Positions 1-6,199 of a DNA stretch of 14,462 nucleotides are shown piece after piece. The stretch is from assembly GCA_964517065.1 (NCBI GenBank), contig CAZFBK010000019.1, positions 1 to 14,462 on the forward strand, given 5' to 3'. Every line of letters begins with the position of its first letter. Position 1 is the first letter of the stretch. The notes below the pieces were generated by a model. It worked only from the letters and a program-made list of their open reading frames with translations. It had not been told where the DNA came from and did no database searches. Source of the DNA: CAYYYA01 sp964517065 (GTDB lineage: Bacteria > Patescibacteriota > Patescibacteriia > UBA1558 > 2-01-FULL-52-15). A program made the translations under genes and the position numbers.

Positions 1-2
1 AA

Positions 3-494
3 ATCACCGTCAATGACAAGATGCAAAAACGTTATGTCTATTATCTGACCGAGCCAGTCGGTAGGCATTTTGATCCTGAGTTCAAGCCAGATCTGACGCC
101 GGCTCAAATGTTGGCCTTGGGAGTATTTGGTGGTAAGTATCTGACAGACTGCCGTAAGGAATTCCCTGCTAGCTGGTTTCGGCGAGCTAAGCTGTCGCCG
201 GAGCGATATGATGCTAAGCTTAATTTTTTCCAAATTCGTGCTTCGCAATCATTGGCCGAGTGGCGGCGTCAAGACTGGATACACCCGCAGGATCCTCGTG
301 GTTGGTTTCAATGGTACTGTCGCTATTATCTCGGACGGCGGACAGAGGACGATGCACGCCAAATCAAGCGCTGGAAGGCTATTTGGCGCCACGTACGAGC
401 CATACAGAGCCATTGCCATGTCCGCGACCTGACCTGTCGCAGACGCCAGCGTCAGGCAGTGCTTCATTGGGCTATAGACTCACGGAAAATATAA
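3..494 (+). CDS. Conserved hypothetical protein, 5' end outside the window
   Basis: The frame is open from the window edge, reading ITVNDK before an internal methionine at 21, so the gene very probably begins upstream. The visible 163 residues are rich in Trp, Tyr, Arg and Lys and include YVYYLTEPVG, GVFGGKYLTDC, EFPASWFRRAKLSP, DPRGWFQWYCRYYLGRR and RQRQAVLHWAIDSRKI. I recognise this as a conserved uncharacterised family found in Patescibacteria and other lineages; no function is known to me. There is no signal peptide or membrane segment, so a soluble cytoplasmic protein is expected. The many invariant-looking aromatic and basic residues would suit nucleic-acid or cofactor binding, but that is only inference. 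It ends at TAA, four bases before the -35 element of the next unit. Confidence 0.85.
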   Translation: MTVNDKMQKRYVYYLTEPVGRHFDPEFKPDLTPAQMLALGVFGGKYLTDCRKEFPASWFRRAKLSPERYDAKLNFFQIRASQSLAEWRRQDWIHPQDPRGWFQWYCRYYLGRRTEDDARQIKRWKAIWRHVRAIQSHCHVRDLTCRRRQRQAVLHWAIDSRKI

Positions 495-497
495 TTT

Positions 498-526
498 TTG
501 ACCTTATTTTAATCTAGCAGTATACT
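498..526 (+). promoter_or_regulatory. Sigma-70 type promoter of the nuclease-like/HAD unit
   Basis: TTGACC at 498-503, a 17-base spacer and TATACT at 521-526 fit the housekeeping consensus closely. Transcription would start near 533, giving a leader of about 40 bases before the ATG at 575. It lies immediately after the stop codon of the preceding gene. Confidence 0.75.
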
Positions 527-574
527 GGGTTCACTTTGCACCTTGTCAATTTTCTCCAACCCCGAGGAGTCTCA

Positions 575-988
575 ATGGGTGGTCAAAATGGCCAGACCAG
601 ATTAGAGGCAAGTCAACAGAAAGGTATAGAAAGCGAAGCCAGAGTAGTACGCGTTTTGAATGATCCTGGGTGGTTCGGACGTCCTGCTTGGTTTATGGCT
701 GCACGTCTTGGGACCAAGCAAGAGGATCACCGCGGTATTGATATTGTAATTCAGACCTCTGCCTATGGCTTCATCTTTCTGCAGGTCAAAAGCAGTGTCC
801 ATCGCGCCGAAGTTTGGAAACGGCAACATCCGAATACAGATATCGTTCTTGTAGTGGTTAGTTGCCTTGATTCAGACAGCGTCTTGCGTGAGAATGTAAT
901 GTCTGAAATACAAAGCTCTCTACGTAGTAGTGTGCGTGAGCGTGTCGATACTCGACGTGTTTCCAATGGTTCGCAACGAAGGAGGTAG
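575..988 (+). CDS. PD-(D/E)XK nuclease-like protein (Mrr-type QxK variant)
   Basis: Start chosen at ATG 575 because GAGGAG lies at 564-569; an upstream TTG at 536 has no SD and sits almost at the expected transcript start. The product is 137 residues. A helix with E19/E21 (KGIESEARVV) precedes D56 in HRGIDIVI and then Q70-V-K72 in FLQVKSS on the next strand. This E-D-(E/Q)xK order is the signature of the PD-(D/E)XK nuclease fold, and the Gln form is known from Mrr-like enzymes. No DNA-binding domain is fused to it. The C-terminal part (about 85-120) looks like a strand and helix completing the fold, followed by a basic tail. It is followed with a one-base gap by the HAD gene and shares its promoter and terminator. 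A role in DNA processing or repair is inferred; a catalytically inactive relative is possible. Confidence 0.7.
   Translation: MGGQNGQTRLEASQQKGIESEARVVRVLNDPGWFGRPAWFMAARLGTKQEDHRGIDIVIQTSAYGFIFLQVKSSVHRAEVWKRQHPNTDIVLVVVSCLDSDSVLRENVMSEIQSSLRSSVRERVDTRRVSNGSQRRR
979..986 (+). promoter_or_regulatory. Strong ribosome binding site fixing the HAD start
   Basis: AAGGAGGT overlaps the last codons and stop of the nuclease-like gene and ends three bases before ATG 990. It decides the start at 990 over an in-frame GTG at 930 and suggests translational coupling. Confidence 0.85.
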
Positions 989-989
989 G

Positions 990-1703
990 ATGATCAATCA
1001 AGCGCAGCGATTTGCCCAACGGCTCATGGGGGCACGGTTGGTGGTCTCTGATCTCGATTACACGTTGGTAGCAGTGAGAGAAGCTCACATTGTCGGCTGC
1101 ATGAATGGCACTCAACGAAAGCTGGGACTGCCTGAAATGCCTCACGATGCTGCCATGAGAGTGTGGAACGAGTACTATCGCGAAGATCAGCTTCGACAGC
1201 TGACAGGCTTCTCGGGTAGCGCCAAGGAGTTCTACGATCATTTCTGGACTGTTGATGGGCCTGATCTCAGGAGGCATCAGACCGATGCTTATCCCGGTGC
1301 TGGAGAAGTGCTTCGTATCCTGATTGCATCTGGGGTCAGAGTGCATATTTTGACCGGTACATCGACCGATGTGGCACACGCGCAAGCGGAGGTGCTTGGG
1401 GTGCCGAATTTGCCGATCTTGGCACTTGGCGGCAACCCTCGTTTTCCGGATAAGAACAAACCTCACCCCGCAGGTCTCGAAGAGGTAATGGACCATCACG
1501 GTAGTAGACCACTGGAGACAGTAATGGTGGGTGATACTGCAGGTGACGCCGAGACAGCTGTTCGTGCGGGTACGCACTTTCTGTACTACAATAGTCGCAA
1601 CCATGCGTGTGATCTGACTGCACGTGCTGACGCGATTATTTCCGACTGGCGACTCCTCCTGCCGTATCTGGAGGGGTACGCGTCAACTCGACGGTCAGCA
1701 TGA
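990..1703 (+). CDS. HAD-superfamily hydrolase (phosphatase-like)
   Basis: This 237-residue protein has all four HAD motifs: motif I DLDYT (nucleophile D21, acid/base D23), motif II Thr122 in HILTGTS, motif III Lys157 in NKPHP, and motif IV GDTAGD with D182 and D186 for Mg2+. Residues about 35-100 between motifs I and II form a helical C1 cap, as in phosphoglycolate-phosphatase-like enzymes. The expected chemistry is Mg2+-dependent removal of phosphate from a small molecule or nucleic-acid end; the substrate cannot be told from sequence. It is cytoplasmic. The start is set by AAGGAGGT at 979-986. It is co-transcribed with the nuclease-like gene and ends in TGA before a strong terminator. The pairing raises the possibility of a 3'- or 5'-end phosphatase acting with a nuclease, but a general metabolite phosphatase is equally possible. 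Confidence 0.88.
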   Translation: MINQAQRFAQRLMGARLVVSDLDYTLVAVREAHIVGCMNGTQRKLGLPEMPHDAAMRVWNEYYREDQLRQLTGFSGSAKEFYDHFWTVDGPDLRRHQTDAYPGAGEVLRILIASGVRVHILTGTSTDVAHAQAEVLGVPNLPILALGGNPRFPDKNKPHPAGLEEVMDHHGSRPLETVMVGDTAGDAETAVRAGTHFLYYNSRNHACDLTARADAIISDWRLLLPYLEGYASTRRSA

Positions 1704-1728
1704 AACCGTCTCTGTACGTAAACAGATT

Positions 1729-1763
1729 CCCGCCTTGGCTTGCGAGCTTGGGCGGGATTTTTT
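1729..1763 (+). terminator. Rho-independent terminator after the HAD gene
   Basis: CCCGCC at 1729-1734 pairs with GGCGGG at 1751-1756. Inner pairs GGCT/AGCT close a TGCG loop, and a run of T follows from 1758. Confidence 0.85.
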
Positions 1764-1807
1764 TATAAAAAAATCATTGCTATTAATGATTTAGAAATAA
1801 AGTTTGA

Positions 1808-2128
1808 TTATGAATACAGCACAACACCAAGTGCCACGATCAGCTGCAGAGAGGCAGCGACGACGTTGGTGAAGACTATGGGTTTTTCTTTGTGTACGAT
1901 ACCGTAGGCTGTCCAGAAACAGGAGCCGAGGCCGTACATCAGCCAGGTGAAGAGTGAGACGCCAGTAGCGTTATGCGTAGAATAAATCTGCCAGATCTGC
2001 GGAGCCGTCATGATAGCGATCATGACACCGGCCAGATAGGCGGCGCGGTCAAATAATAGTTTCAGCAAGGTGTTCGGTTTATTTTTTTGACGGCGCAGTT
2101 TCAAATGATGATGAAATCCGAAATGCAT
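1808..2128 (-). CDS. SemiSWEET / PQ-loop family membrane protein
   Basis: The 106-residue product has three predicted membrane segments (about 28-50, 58-78 and 83-104) after a basic, His-rich N-terminus. TM1 contains the family motif TAPQIWQIY (P43-Q44), followed by THNATGVSL and LFTWLMYG, which match bacterial SemiSWEET/MtN3-like proteins. Known members dimerise to form a sugar transport pore of two three-helix bundles, so uptake or exchange of a small sugar is the likely role. There is no SD; a TATAAT box lies 6 bases before the ATG, suggesting a leaderless transcript. It is transcribed away from the cupredoxin gene. Confidence 0.82.
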   Translation of the reverse strand: MHFGFHHHLKLRRQKNKPNTLLKLLFDRAAYLAGVMIAIMTAPQIWQIYSTHNATGVSLFTWLMYGLGSCFWTAYGIVHKEKPIVFTNVVAASLQLIVALGVVLYS

Positions 2129-2134
2129 GGGTAT

Positions 2135-2140
2135 ATTATA
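2135..2140 (-). promoter_or_regulatory. -10 box directly upstream of the SemiSWEET start (leaderless)
   Basis: On the minus strand TATAAT is preceded by TGT (extended -10) and followed by 6 bases and the ATG. Transcription would begin at or next to the start codon. No convincing -35 was found. Confidence 0.55.
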
Positions 2141-2153
2141 ACACGAACATTGT

Positions 2154-2181
2154 AATTAGTAATCAGTAATTCGTAATTTGT
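2154..2181. repeat. Four degenerate heptads (AATTAGT type)
   Basis: Four consecutive 7-base units read AATTAGT, AATCAGT, AATTCGT and AATTTGT. They lie in the divergent spacer between the SemiSWEET and cupredoxin genes. Similar tracts occur before several other starts in this window. Confidence 0.7.
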
Positions 2182-2237
2182 AGGGACCCGCTTCACCAGA
2201 GCCCGAGCGAGGCGAGCAGGGCTCAACCTGTCCTTGG
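2180..2237. repeat. Intergenic element with GAGCCC/GGGCTC stem
   Basis: GAGCCC at 2199-2204 and GGGCTC at 2219-2224 form an inverted repeat with a GC-rich loop. The outer edges GTAGGGAC (2180-2187) and ACCTGTCC (near 2226-2233) match the two halves of the palindrome at 9702-9721, so this may be a longer or interrupted copy of the same element. Confidence 0.45.
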
Positions 2238-2241
2238 GTAG

Positions 2242-2270
2242 TTGCTGGCGATGAAGTAACAGTATATAGT
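2242..2270 (+). promoter_or_regulatory. Possible promoter of the cupredoxin gene
   Basis: TTGCTG at 2242-2247, a 17-base spacer and TATAGT at 2265-2270. The -35 is imperfect; position and spacing are reasonable, about 28 bases before the ATG. Confidence 0.45.
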
Positions 2271-2297
2271 TAAACTATAAGTTAACGATCAAAATCT

Positions 2298-2735
2298 ATG
2301 AAAAAAATATTTACCTTCTCAAGTCTGATGCTGCTGGTGCTCGTCTTGAGCGCTTGTACACCGGCTAAAGCTCCCGAAGTCACTCCGACTCCAGAACCAT
2401 CAGTGAATCAGCCAACACCGACTCCGACACCGGAGGCGGATAAGCCTATTGGTCCTCCGGCCTCGCTGCCAGCGCCAACGGCCGAGGTTAAGACAATTTC
2501 CATTCACGATCTTAGCTTCGATCCAGTAACTGTTACTGTCGCAGCAGGGACCACAGTTACTTGGACTAATGATGATCCGATGGCGCATACCGTGACGTCC
2601 GATACAGCCGGCTTGTTCGGCTCCAAGCAGTTTTTCACCGGTGAGACCTTTAGCTTCACCTTCGCCACAGCAGGGACGTATACCTATCATTGTGCTGTTC
2701 ATCCTTCAATGAAAGGTACGATTATTGTCCAATAA
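2298..2735 (+). CDS. Cupredoxin (plastocyanin/azurin-like) lipoprotein
   Basis: The 145-residue product begins with a lipoprotein signal (MKKIFTFSSLMLLVLVLSAC, lipobox LSAC, lipidated Cys20). A Pro/Thr/Glu-rich linker (about 21-62) follows, then a cupredoxin domain (65-145). The type 1 copper ligands are all visible: His97 in MAHT, Cys132, His135 and Met138 in CAVHPSM. It should be a surface-anchored one-electron carrier or copper-binding protein outside the membrane. The redox partner is unknown and no oxidase or reductase gene is nearby. The start has no SD. A terminator shared with the convergent SdpI-like gene follows. Function in copper binding is well supported; the physiological role is open. 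Confidence 0.93.
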   Translation: MKKIFTFSSLMLLVLVLSACTPAKAPEVTPTPEPSVNQPTPTPTPEADKPIGPPASLPAPTAEVKTISIHDLSFDPVTVTVAAGTTVTWTNDDPMAHTVTSDTAGLFGSKQFFTGETFSFTFATAGTYTYHCAVHPSMKGTIIVQ

Positions 2736-2746
2736 TTTTTCTGATA

Positions 2747-2778
2747 TAAAAACCGATCAACTTTGTGGTCGGTTTTTA
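2747..2778. terminator. Bidirectional terminator between convergent genes
   Basis: TAAAAACCGA at about 2747-2756 pairs with TCGGTTTTTA at about 2769-2778. The A run on one side and T run on the other let it serve both the cupredoxin gene and the minus-strand SdpI-like gene. Confidence 0.75.
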
Positions 2779-2795
2779 TAGTGCTAAAGATAGTG

Positions 2796-3455
2796 TTACT
2801 TCTGTTCCTGATGATAGATGATATAGGAGTAGACCAACGTTACAAGTAGCAGAGCAATAATACCTCCTATCAAAACGATCATTGCCCATATCGCTGGCAA
2901 GAATGAGCTAATCATCAGACACAGTCCGAACACGATGAAAGCTTTGCCTCCGAGCTCATGAGTTTTTTTCCAGACGGTCGGTGATGAGAGTGTCCACGGT
3001 GTGCGGATACCCATGAACCAGTTAGGCTCGATCCGCGGCAGCAGAGCGCCGATAACGATCATTAGCAAACCAATAGTGACTGTCATGACTAGGCTGATTG
3101 GCACGTTATAGCCTAGATTGTAGAGATTCGTTGCCAGGAAGATGACGAATATAACCGTCAGCAAGGCAGCTTTGAAAGTATGATAGATAGACGCAAACTT
3201 TGGGTAGCTGGCTTTCTTCGGATCCAGATAGGGCAATACCAAGAAGAGGAGATACATACCGAGCGCCAGCAACGGCAAGAACCAAGCCATGAAGAGCTTT
3301 GAAGAATAGCCATTGACTTCACCATTGATACCCCAGTGCGAAGCAATGCGCTCCGGCAACAACGGATACCAATAGATACTGAGCACAGCCATGGCCACGA
3401 TCAGGAGGATCGGGAAGATCTCCGTCTTGAAGCTCGGCTTAATAGGAGAGGTCAT
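2796..3455 (-). CDS. SdpI/DUF1648-family integral membrane protein
   Basis: The 219-residue product has about six membrane segments (roughly 12-30, 54-76, 95-115, 118-139, 170-187 and 190-213). Between TM1 and TM2 it carries the DUF1648 signature LPERIASHWGINGEVNGYSS. Residues 138-176 (LLPRIEPNWFMGIRTPWTLS, then KKTHELGG) match the SdpI-type C-terminal region. In Bacillus, SdpI gives immunity to the SdpC killing factor and sequesters the SdpR repressor. No SdpC or ArsR-type repressor gene is next to this one, so an immunity role is only family-based inference. The ATG lacks an SD and is preceded by heptad repeats. Confidence 0.87.
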   Translation of the reverse strand: MTSPIKPSFKTEIFPILLIVAMAVLSIYWYPLLPERIASHWGINGEVNGYSSKLFMAWFLPLLALGMYLLFLVLPYLDPKKASYPKFASIYHTFKAALLTVIFVIFLATNLYNLGYNVPISLVMTVTIGLLMIVIGALLPRIEPNWFMGIRTPWTLSSPTVWKKTHELGGKAFIVFGLCLMISSFLPAIWAMIVLIGGIIALLLVTLVYSYIIYHQEQK

Positions 3456-3463
3456 ATTTTTAG

Positions 3464-3491
3464 GTAATTAGTTATTAGTGATAGGTTTTGT
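3464..3491. repeat. Degenerate heptads upstream of the SdpI-like start
   Basis: Units GTAATTA, GTTATTA, GTGATAG and GTTTTGT follow each other. They lie between the divergent SdpI-like gene and the LRR lipoprotein gene; on the minus strand the units read as CTAATNN-like, the orientation seen at other starts. Confidence 0.65.
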
Positions 3492-3520
3492 TGGAGATGA
3501 ATCTGTGATAAGGTTATGAC

Positions 3521-4018
3521 ATGAAATTACTATTGGTCAGTTTGAGCTTGATTTTTTTAGTCGGTTGTAATTATGGAGCCAATCACGGTTTCTACGATGA
3601 TGACACTTTTGGTGAGAAATATGATCCGACCGTTATTACACGGACTGATGTTAGCTCCCAACATTTAACCTCATTGCCAAGTGATGTCTTACTGCAGGTC
3701 AATCTTCAGGAATTGAATATTTCCCATAATGATATTAGTGGAGCACTACCGGCAGAGATTCGCAAACTATCTAAGTTGAAGATACTGTATGCCAATGATA
3801 ACCGGATGACCGGAGTACCAGCTGAAATTGGTCAATTGAGTCAGCTAGAAATGCTATCATTCAAAAATAATCAACTTACTGGTTTACCGCATGAAATCGG
3901 TAATTTAACTCATTTGAAAGAACTAGATCTCCGCGGCAACAATATTGCTGAACAGGATTTGAAAATAATTAGAGAAAAATTACCAAATACTCAAATCCGA
4001 TTGCTGCAATTTGACTAG
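3521..4018 (+). CDS. Leucine-rich-repeat lipoprotein
   Basis: The 165-residue product starts with a short lipoprotein signal (MKLLLVSLSLIFLVGC, lipobox LVGC, Cys16). After a linker come about four leucine-rich repeats of roughly 23 residues, from about residue 43 to 140, with cores such as LQELNISHNDI, LKILYANDNRM, LEMLSFKNNQL and LKELDLRGNNI and the LPxEIGxL connector. A short cap helix follows (DLKIIREKLPNTQI). The array should form a small curved solenoid displayed on the outer face of the membrane, likely for protein-protein or cell-cell contact. The partner is unknown. The start has only a weak AAGG upstream. It converges on the SDR gene with a 10-base gap and no visible terminator. Confidence 0.9.
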   Translation: MKLLLVSLSLIFLVGCNYGANHGFYDDDTFGEKYDPTVITRTDVSSQHLTSLPSDVLLQVNLQELNISHNDISGALPAEIRKLSKLKILYANDNRMTGVPAEIGQLSQLEMLSFKNNQLTGLPHEIGNLTHLKELDLRGNNIAEQDLKIIREKLPNTQIRLLQFD

Positions 4019-4028
4019 GAGTATCAAT

Positions 4029-4838
4029 CTATTTCAATAAATATCCGCCGTCGACAACGATCTGTGTGCCGGTCAGATAGCTGGACATGTCTGAAGCGAG
4101 GAAGAGTGCGACTTTACCAATATCATCAGGATCACCCATACGTCCCATAGGGATTTTAGCCATGAAGGCTTTGATAGCGGCGGACATGTCGACGCCTTTG
4201 GGTTGTTTGGTTGGTTTCTGCGATGCGCCAGTACCTGGTGTTGCGATACCGCCCGGTGCGATAGCGTTGACCCAGATATTATGCGGAGCTAATTCCAGCG
4301 CCACATTTTTCGTGAAGCCCCAGACGCCGTGTTTGGATGCATCGTAGGTTGCCAGACCGGTCATGGAAGGATGCAGTGCGTCGATAGAAGTAATATTGAT
4401 AATCTTGCCGCCTTTTTTCTGCTTGATCATCTGCTTGGCAGCTGCCTGTGTGCAGTGGAAGACGCCTTTAAGGTTGATGTCGAGGATTCTGTCAAACTCC
4501 TGTTCTTTCATATTCATGACCAAAATATTCGGGTAGATGCCGGCGTTGTTGACGAGGATATCCACGGTTTTGAACTTTTTCACCGTAGCAGCCATCAGAG
4601 CTTGGACGCTGGCTTTCTTGGAAACATCAGCGACCACAGGGAGGATATGAGGACTTACTTTGTGCAAGGAACGTGTAGCTGCTGCTAACGTAGCCTTATT
4701 AATATCAGCAATGACCACATTGGCTCCTGCTTCTGCTAGACGATAGGCGATACCATAGCCAATACCAACCGCTCCGCCGGTGACGATAGCAGTTTTACCT
4801 GACAGATTTGTGAGCGAGGACAGAGGTGGTATGGACAT
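4029..4838 (-). CDS. Short-chain dehydrogenase/reductase (classical SDR)
   Basis: The 269-residue size is that of classical SDRs. The nucleotide-binding motif TGGAVGIG is at 20-27, an acidic residue (D45) ends beta-2 in NVVIAD and favours NAD(H), and NNAG is at 97-100. The catalytic set is N122 in DINLKG, S151 in NITS, Y165 and K169 in YDASK. PGG at 195-197 and a C-terminal DGGY match FabG/glucose-dehydrogenase-like members. It oxidises or reduces a hydroxyl or keto group on a small soluble substrate that cannot be specified from sequence; FabG-like 3-oxoacyl reduction or a sugar/alcohol dehydrogenase are both possible. No fatty-acid or sugar operon surrounds it. The ATG has no SD. Confidence 0.92.
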   Translation of the reverse strand: MSIPPLSSLTNLSGKTAIVTGGAVGIGYGIAYRLAEAGANVVIADINKATLAAATRSLHKVSPHILPVVADVSKKASVQALMAATVKKFKTVDILVNNAGIYPNILVMNMKEQEFDRILDINLKGVFHCTQAAAKQMIKQKKGGKIINITSIDALHPSMTGLATYDASKHGVWGFTKNVALELAPHNIWVNAIAPGGIATPGTGASQKPTKQPKGVDMSAAIKAFMAKIPMGRMGDPDDIGKVALFLASDMSSYLTGTQIVVDGGYLLK

Positions 4839-4958
4839 ATGATTTTGTTAGTTGATTAAACCACCTTTTATTATAGGCTTATTAGGTTGAAATGTCATTA
4901 GGTTTGAATCTTTTAATTGGTATGATATTATTGTCGCAACAGGGTATTAATAAGTAAC

Positions 4959-4964
4959 TATAAT
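4959..4964 (+). promoter_or_regulatory. -10 box five bases before the coiled-coil gene start
   Basis: TATAAT at 4959-4964 is followed by TCCCT and the ATG at 4970. There is no SD, so translation would be leaderless. No good -35 is visible. Confidence 0.45.
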
Positions 4965-4969
4965 TCCCT

Positions 4970-5230
4970 ATGTCACAGGCAGTGACCAAAAAAGATCTTG
5001 AATCAGCTTTCGAACGTCTTAATTCTAATTTTAAGGAACGTTTTGATAGTTTGGAAAGCCAGATGAAGCATGGCTTTAAAACAGTTGAAAATCGGCTCGA
5101 GATCCTAGAAGACGATATGTCCAAAGTCAAAGACGTTGTCTTGAATACTGATGTGTCAATGCATAATCTGGTTGAAGAATTAGAGCACAATGGTTTAGCG
5201 GTAAATAGATCAAGAGTTTTCTCTGTTTAG
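4970..5230 (+). CDS. Small coiled-coil protein
   Basis: The 86-residue hydrophilic product is almost wholly helical. Residues about 5-72 carry heptad-spaced hydrophobic positions (DLESAFERLNSNFKERFDSL and onward), predicting a long coiled coil. There is no membrane segment or signal. Similar short coiled-coil proteins are common in Patescibacteria and have no assigned role. It stands alone between a divergent SDR gene and its own terminator, with no SD but a -10 box just before ATG. It may act as an oligomerising or scaffold protein; that is a guess. Confidence 0.75.
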   Translation: MSQAVTKKDLESAFERLNSNFKERFDSLESQMKHGFKTVENRLEILEDDMSKVKDVVLNTDVSMHNLVEELEHNGLAVNRSRVFSV

Positions 5231-5245
5231 TTGCAACATGATATA

Positions 5246-5273
5246 AAAAAACAACCAGCAATGGTTGTTTTTT
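5246..5273 (+). terminator. Terminator of the coiled-coil gene
   Basis: A 12-base stem of A-rich sequence plus CAACCA at 5246-5257 pairs with TGGTTG plus a T run at 5262-5273, around a four-base loop. Confidence 0.8.
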
Positions 5274-5279
5274 AAATGA

Positions 5280-5311
5280 AACCGCCCCAAGCTCGAAAGC
5301 CTGGGGCGGTT
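5280..5311 (-). terminator. GC-rich terminator of the minus-strand tautomerase-like gene
   Basis: AACCGCCCCA at 5280-5289 pairs with TGGGGCGGTT at 5302-5311. GCT/AGC at 5291-5293/5298-5300 extend the stem to a CGAA loop. On the minus strand a short T-rich stretch follows. It abuts the previous terminator. Confidence 0.75.
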
Positions 5312-5327
5312 AAGGCCTGTTGTCGTT

Positions 5328-5627
5328 CTAGACCGCAGGAGGCTTCTTACCCGGTAGGAACTCGACGATCTCGATCACTTCGACGTCCAGTTCCCGCATT
5401 CGTAACTGAAGCCTTTCAGCAATCAGACCAGCTTCAGTCGGCGATGTTGAGGAGATTCGGACGAATGGTTTAGAGTTGCCGTTGTAGTCGATGGTTCGAG
5501 ATTCTCCATGATATGTGAAGACTGCTTCGGCAATCAGTCCCATGTCTTCGATGATCAAGCGAATGAGAGGCATGAGATCTTCGTCGACTTCGGCTTGCGA
5601 GAAGCCGATTAACTCGATGTTGGGCAT
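5328..5627 (-). CDS. Small protein with tautomerase-like features
   Basis: The 99-residue product begins Met-Pro (MPNIELIGFS). It has a predicted beta-alpha-beta layout: strand 3-9, helix about 14-30, strands about 34-60, helix about 64-80 and a final strand 81-91 (VEVIEIVEFLP). An N-terminal proline before a strand and this order recall the 4-oxalocrotonate tautomerase/DUF1904 group, where Pro2 becomes the catalytic base after Met removal. No further family residues can be confirmed, so this is a suggestion. The start is supported by AAGGAAG seven to eight bases upstream. It has its own upstream TTGACA and its own terminator, the organisation shared by the other SD-led units here. It is probably a cytosolic protein of unknown role. 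Confidence 0.8.
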   Translation of the reverse strand: MPNIELIGFSQAEVDEDLMPLIRLIIEDMGLIAEAVFTYHGESRTIDYNGNSKPFVRISSTSPTEAGLIAERLQLRMRELDVEVIEIVEFLPGKKPPAV

Positions 5628-5707
5628 GTCACTTCCTTTCAGTTAGGTGTCTGGATTGCAGTTTTTTGAGTTGTCCAACTATAGATATGTCAAAGGTGCG
5701 TATTCAT

Positions 5708-5736
5708 CTTTTACAATATATCTATATTTTTGTCAA
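5708..5736 (-). promoter_or_regulatory. Likely promoter of the tautomerase-like gene
   Basis: On the minus strand TTGACA (5736-5731) is followed after 17 bases by TAAAAG, a weak -10. The spacer contains TAGATATATT, also present in the promoter at 11308-11336. A second TTGACA (5693-5688) lies closer to the gene but has no good -10. The -10 assignment is uncertain. Confidence 0.45.
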
Positions 5737-5761
5737 TATTTCTCATGACAACCAAATTCAT

Positions 5762-5789
5762 TTGAAAAGTCCCACATTTCTGCTATAGT
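5762..5789 (+). promoter_or_regulatory. Promoter of the 5858 gene-asnS operon
   Basis: TTGAAA at 5762-5767, a 16-base spacer and TATAGT at 5784-5789, with TGC before the -10 giving an extended -10. The leader would run about 60 bases and includes six heptad units. Confidence 0.65.
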
Positions 5790-5808
5790 TACCGAAGTAT
5801 TGAAAAAC

Positions 5809-5850
5809 CTAATTCCTAGTTCCTAATTTCTATTTTCTAATTACTAATCC
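5809..5850 (+). repeat. Six degenerate heptads (CTAATTN) before the asnS operon
   Basis: Six consecutive 7-base units begin with CTA: CTAATTC, CTAGTTC, then CTAATTT, CTATTTT, CTAATTA and CTAATCC. They end eight bases from the ATG at 5858 and replace any SD. Confidence 0.8.
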
Positions 5851-5857
5851 CCCTCCC

Positions 5858-6199
5858 ATGTCCGCAGAAACAGCCGAAATTTTGGAATTCCCATCTTGGC
5901 AGACCGAATATCCGGAGATTAATGCTATTGTCGATGAGGCTCGTCAAGATCCGAATATTGTTAGTTTGCTTGATCCAAATAAAGTACAAAATTTGCCTGA
6001 AGCTATGGTCTTGCTCAATTCTGATATTGTCAATGTATTTCCTCAAGTTCGAGAATTACCCGATCGCCCCGATGATCCAGAATTTCAAAAGCATAAGAAT
6101 TCTAAAGCCAACGATGATGCGGCTGGCATCCTTGCAGCGAACACCTTGTATATCACCTCGCGTATTATCAAAGCTATCAGACCAGATTTATTTATATGA
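5858..6199 (+). CDS. Hypothetical acidic protein coupled to asnS
   Basis: The 113-residue product is acidic and lacks a signal or membrane segment. It includes LEFPSWQTEYPEINAIVDEA near the N-terminus, PDRPDDPEFQKHKNSKANDD in the middle and a hydrophobic C-terminal helix (AANTLYITSRIIKAI). I do not recognise the family. Its TGA overlaps the asnS ATG in ATGA, so translation of asnS is probably coupled to it. The promoter is at 5762-5789; no SD precedes the ATG. The tight link makes a regulatory or accessory relation to asnS possible, but nothing in its sequence proves this. Confidence 0.72.
   Translation: MSAETAEILEFPSWQTEYPEINAIVDEARQDPNIVSLLDPNKVQNLPEAMVLLNSDIVNVFPQVRELPDRPDDPEFQKHKNSKANDDAAGILAANTLYITSRIIKAIRPDLFI

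Noticed and set aside
930..989. GTG start for the HAD gene at 930
   Set aside because: It would overlap the nuclease-like gene, while AAGGAGGT directly before ATG 990 fixes the start.
858..1604. Long minus-strand open frame of 248 codons
   Set aside because: It is antisense to the HAD gene, whose motifs and SD are convincing; the translated protein has no recognisable domain.
4329..4688. Plus-strand frame antisense to the SDR gene
   Set aside because: The SDR protein on the other strand is complete with all catalytic residues; this frame has no SD or domain.
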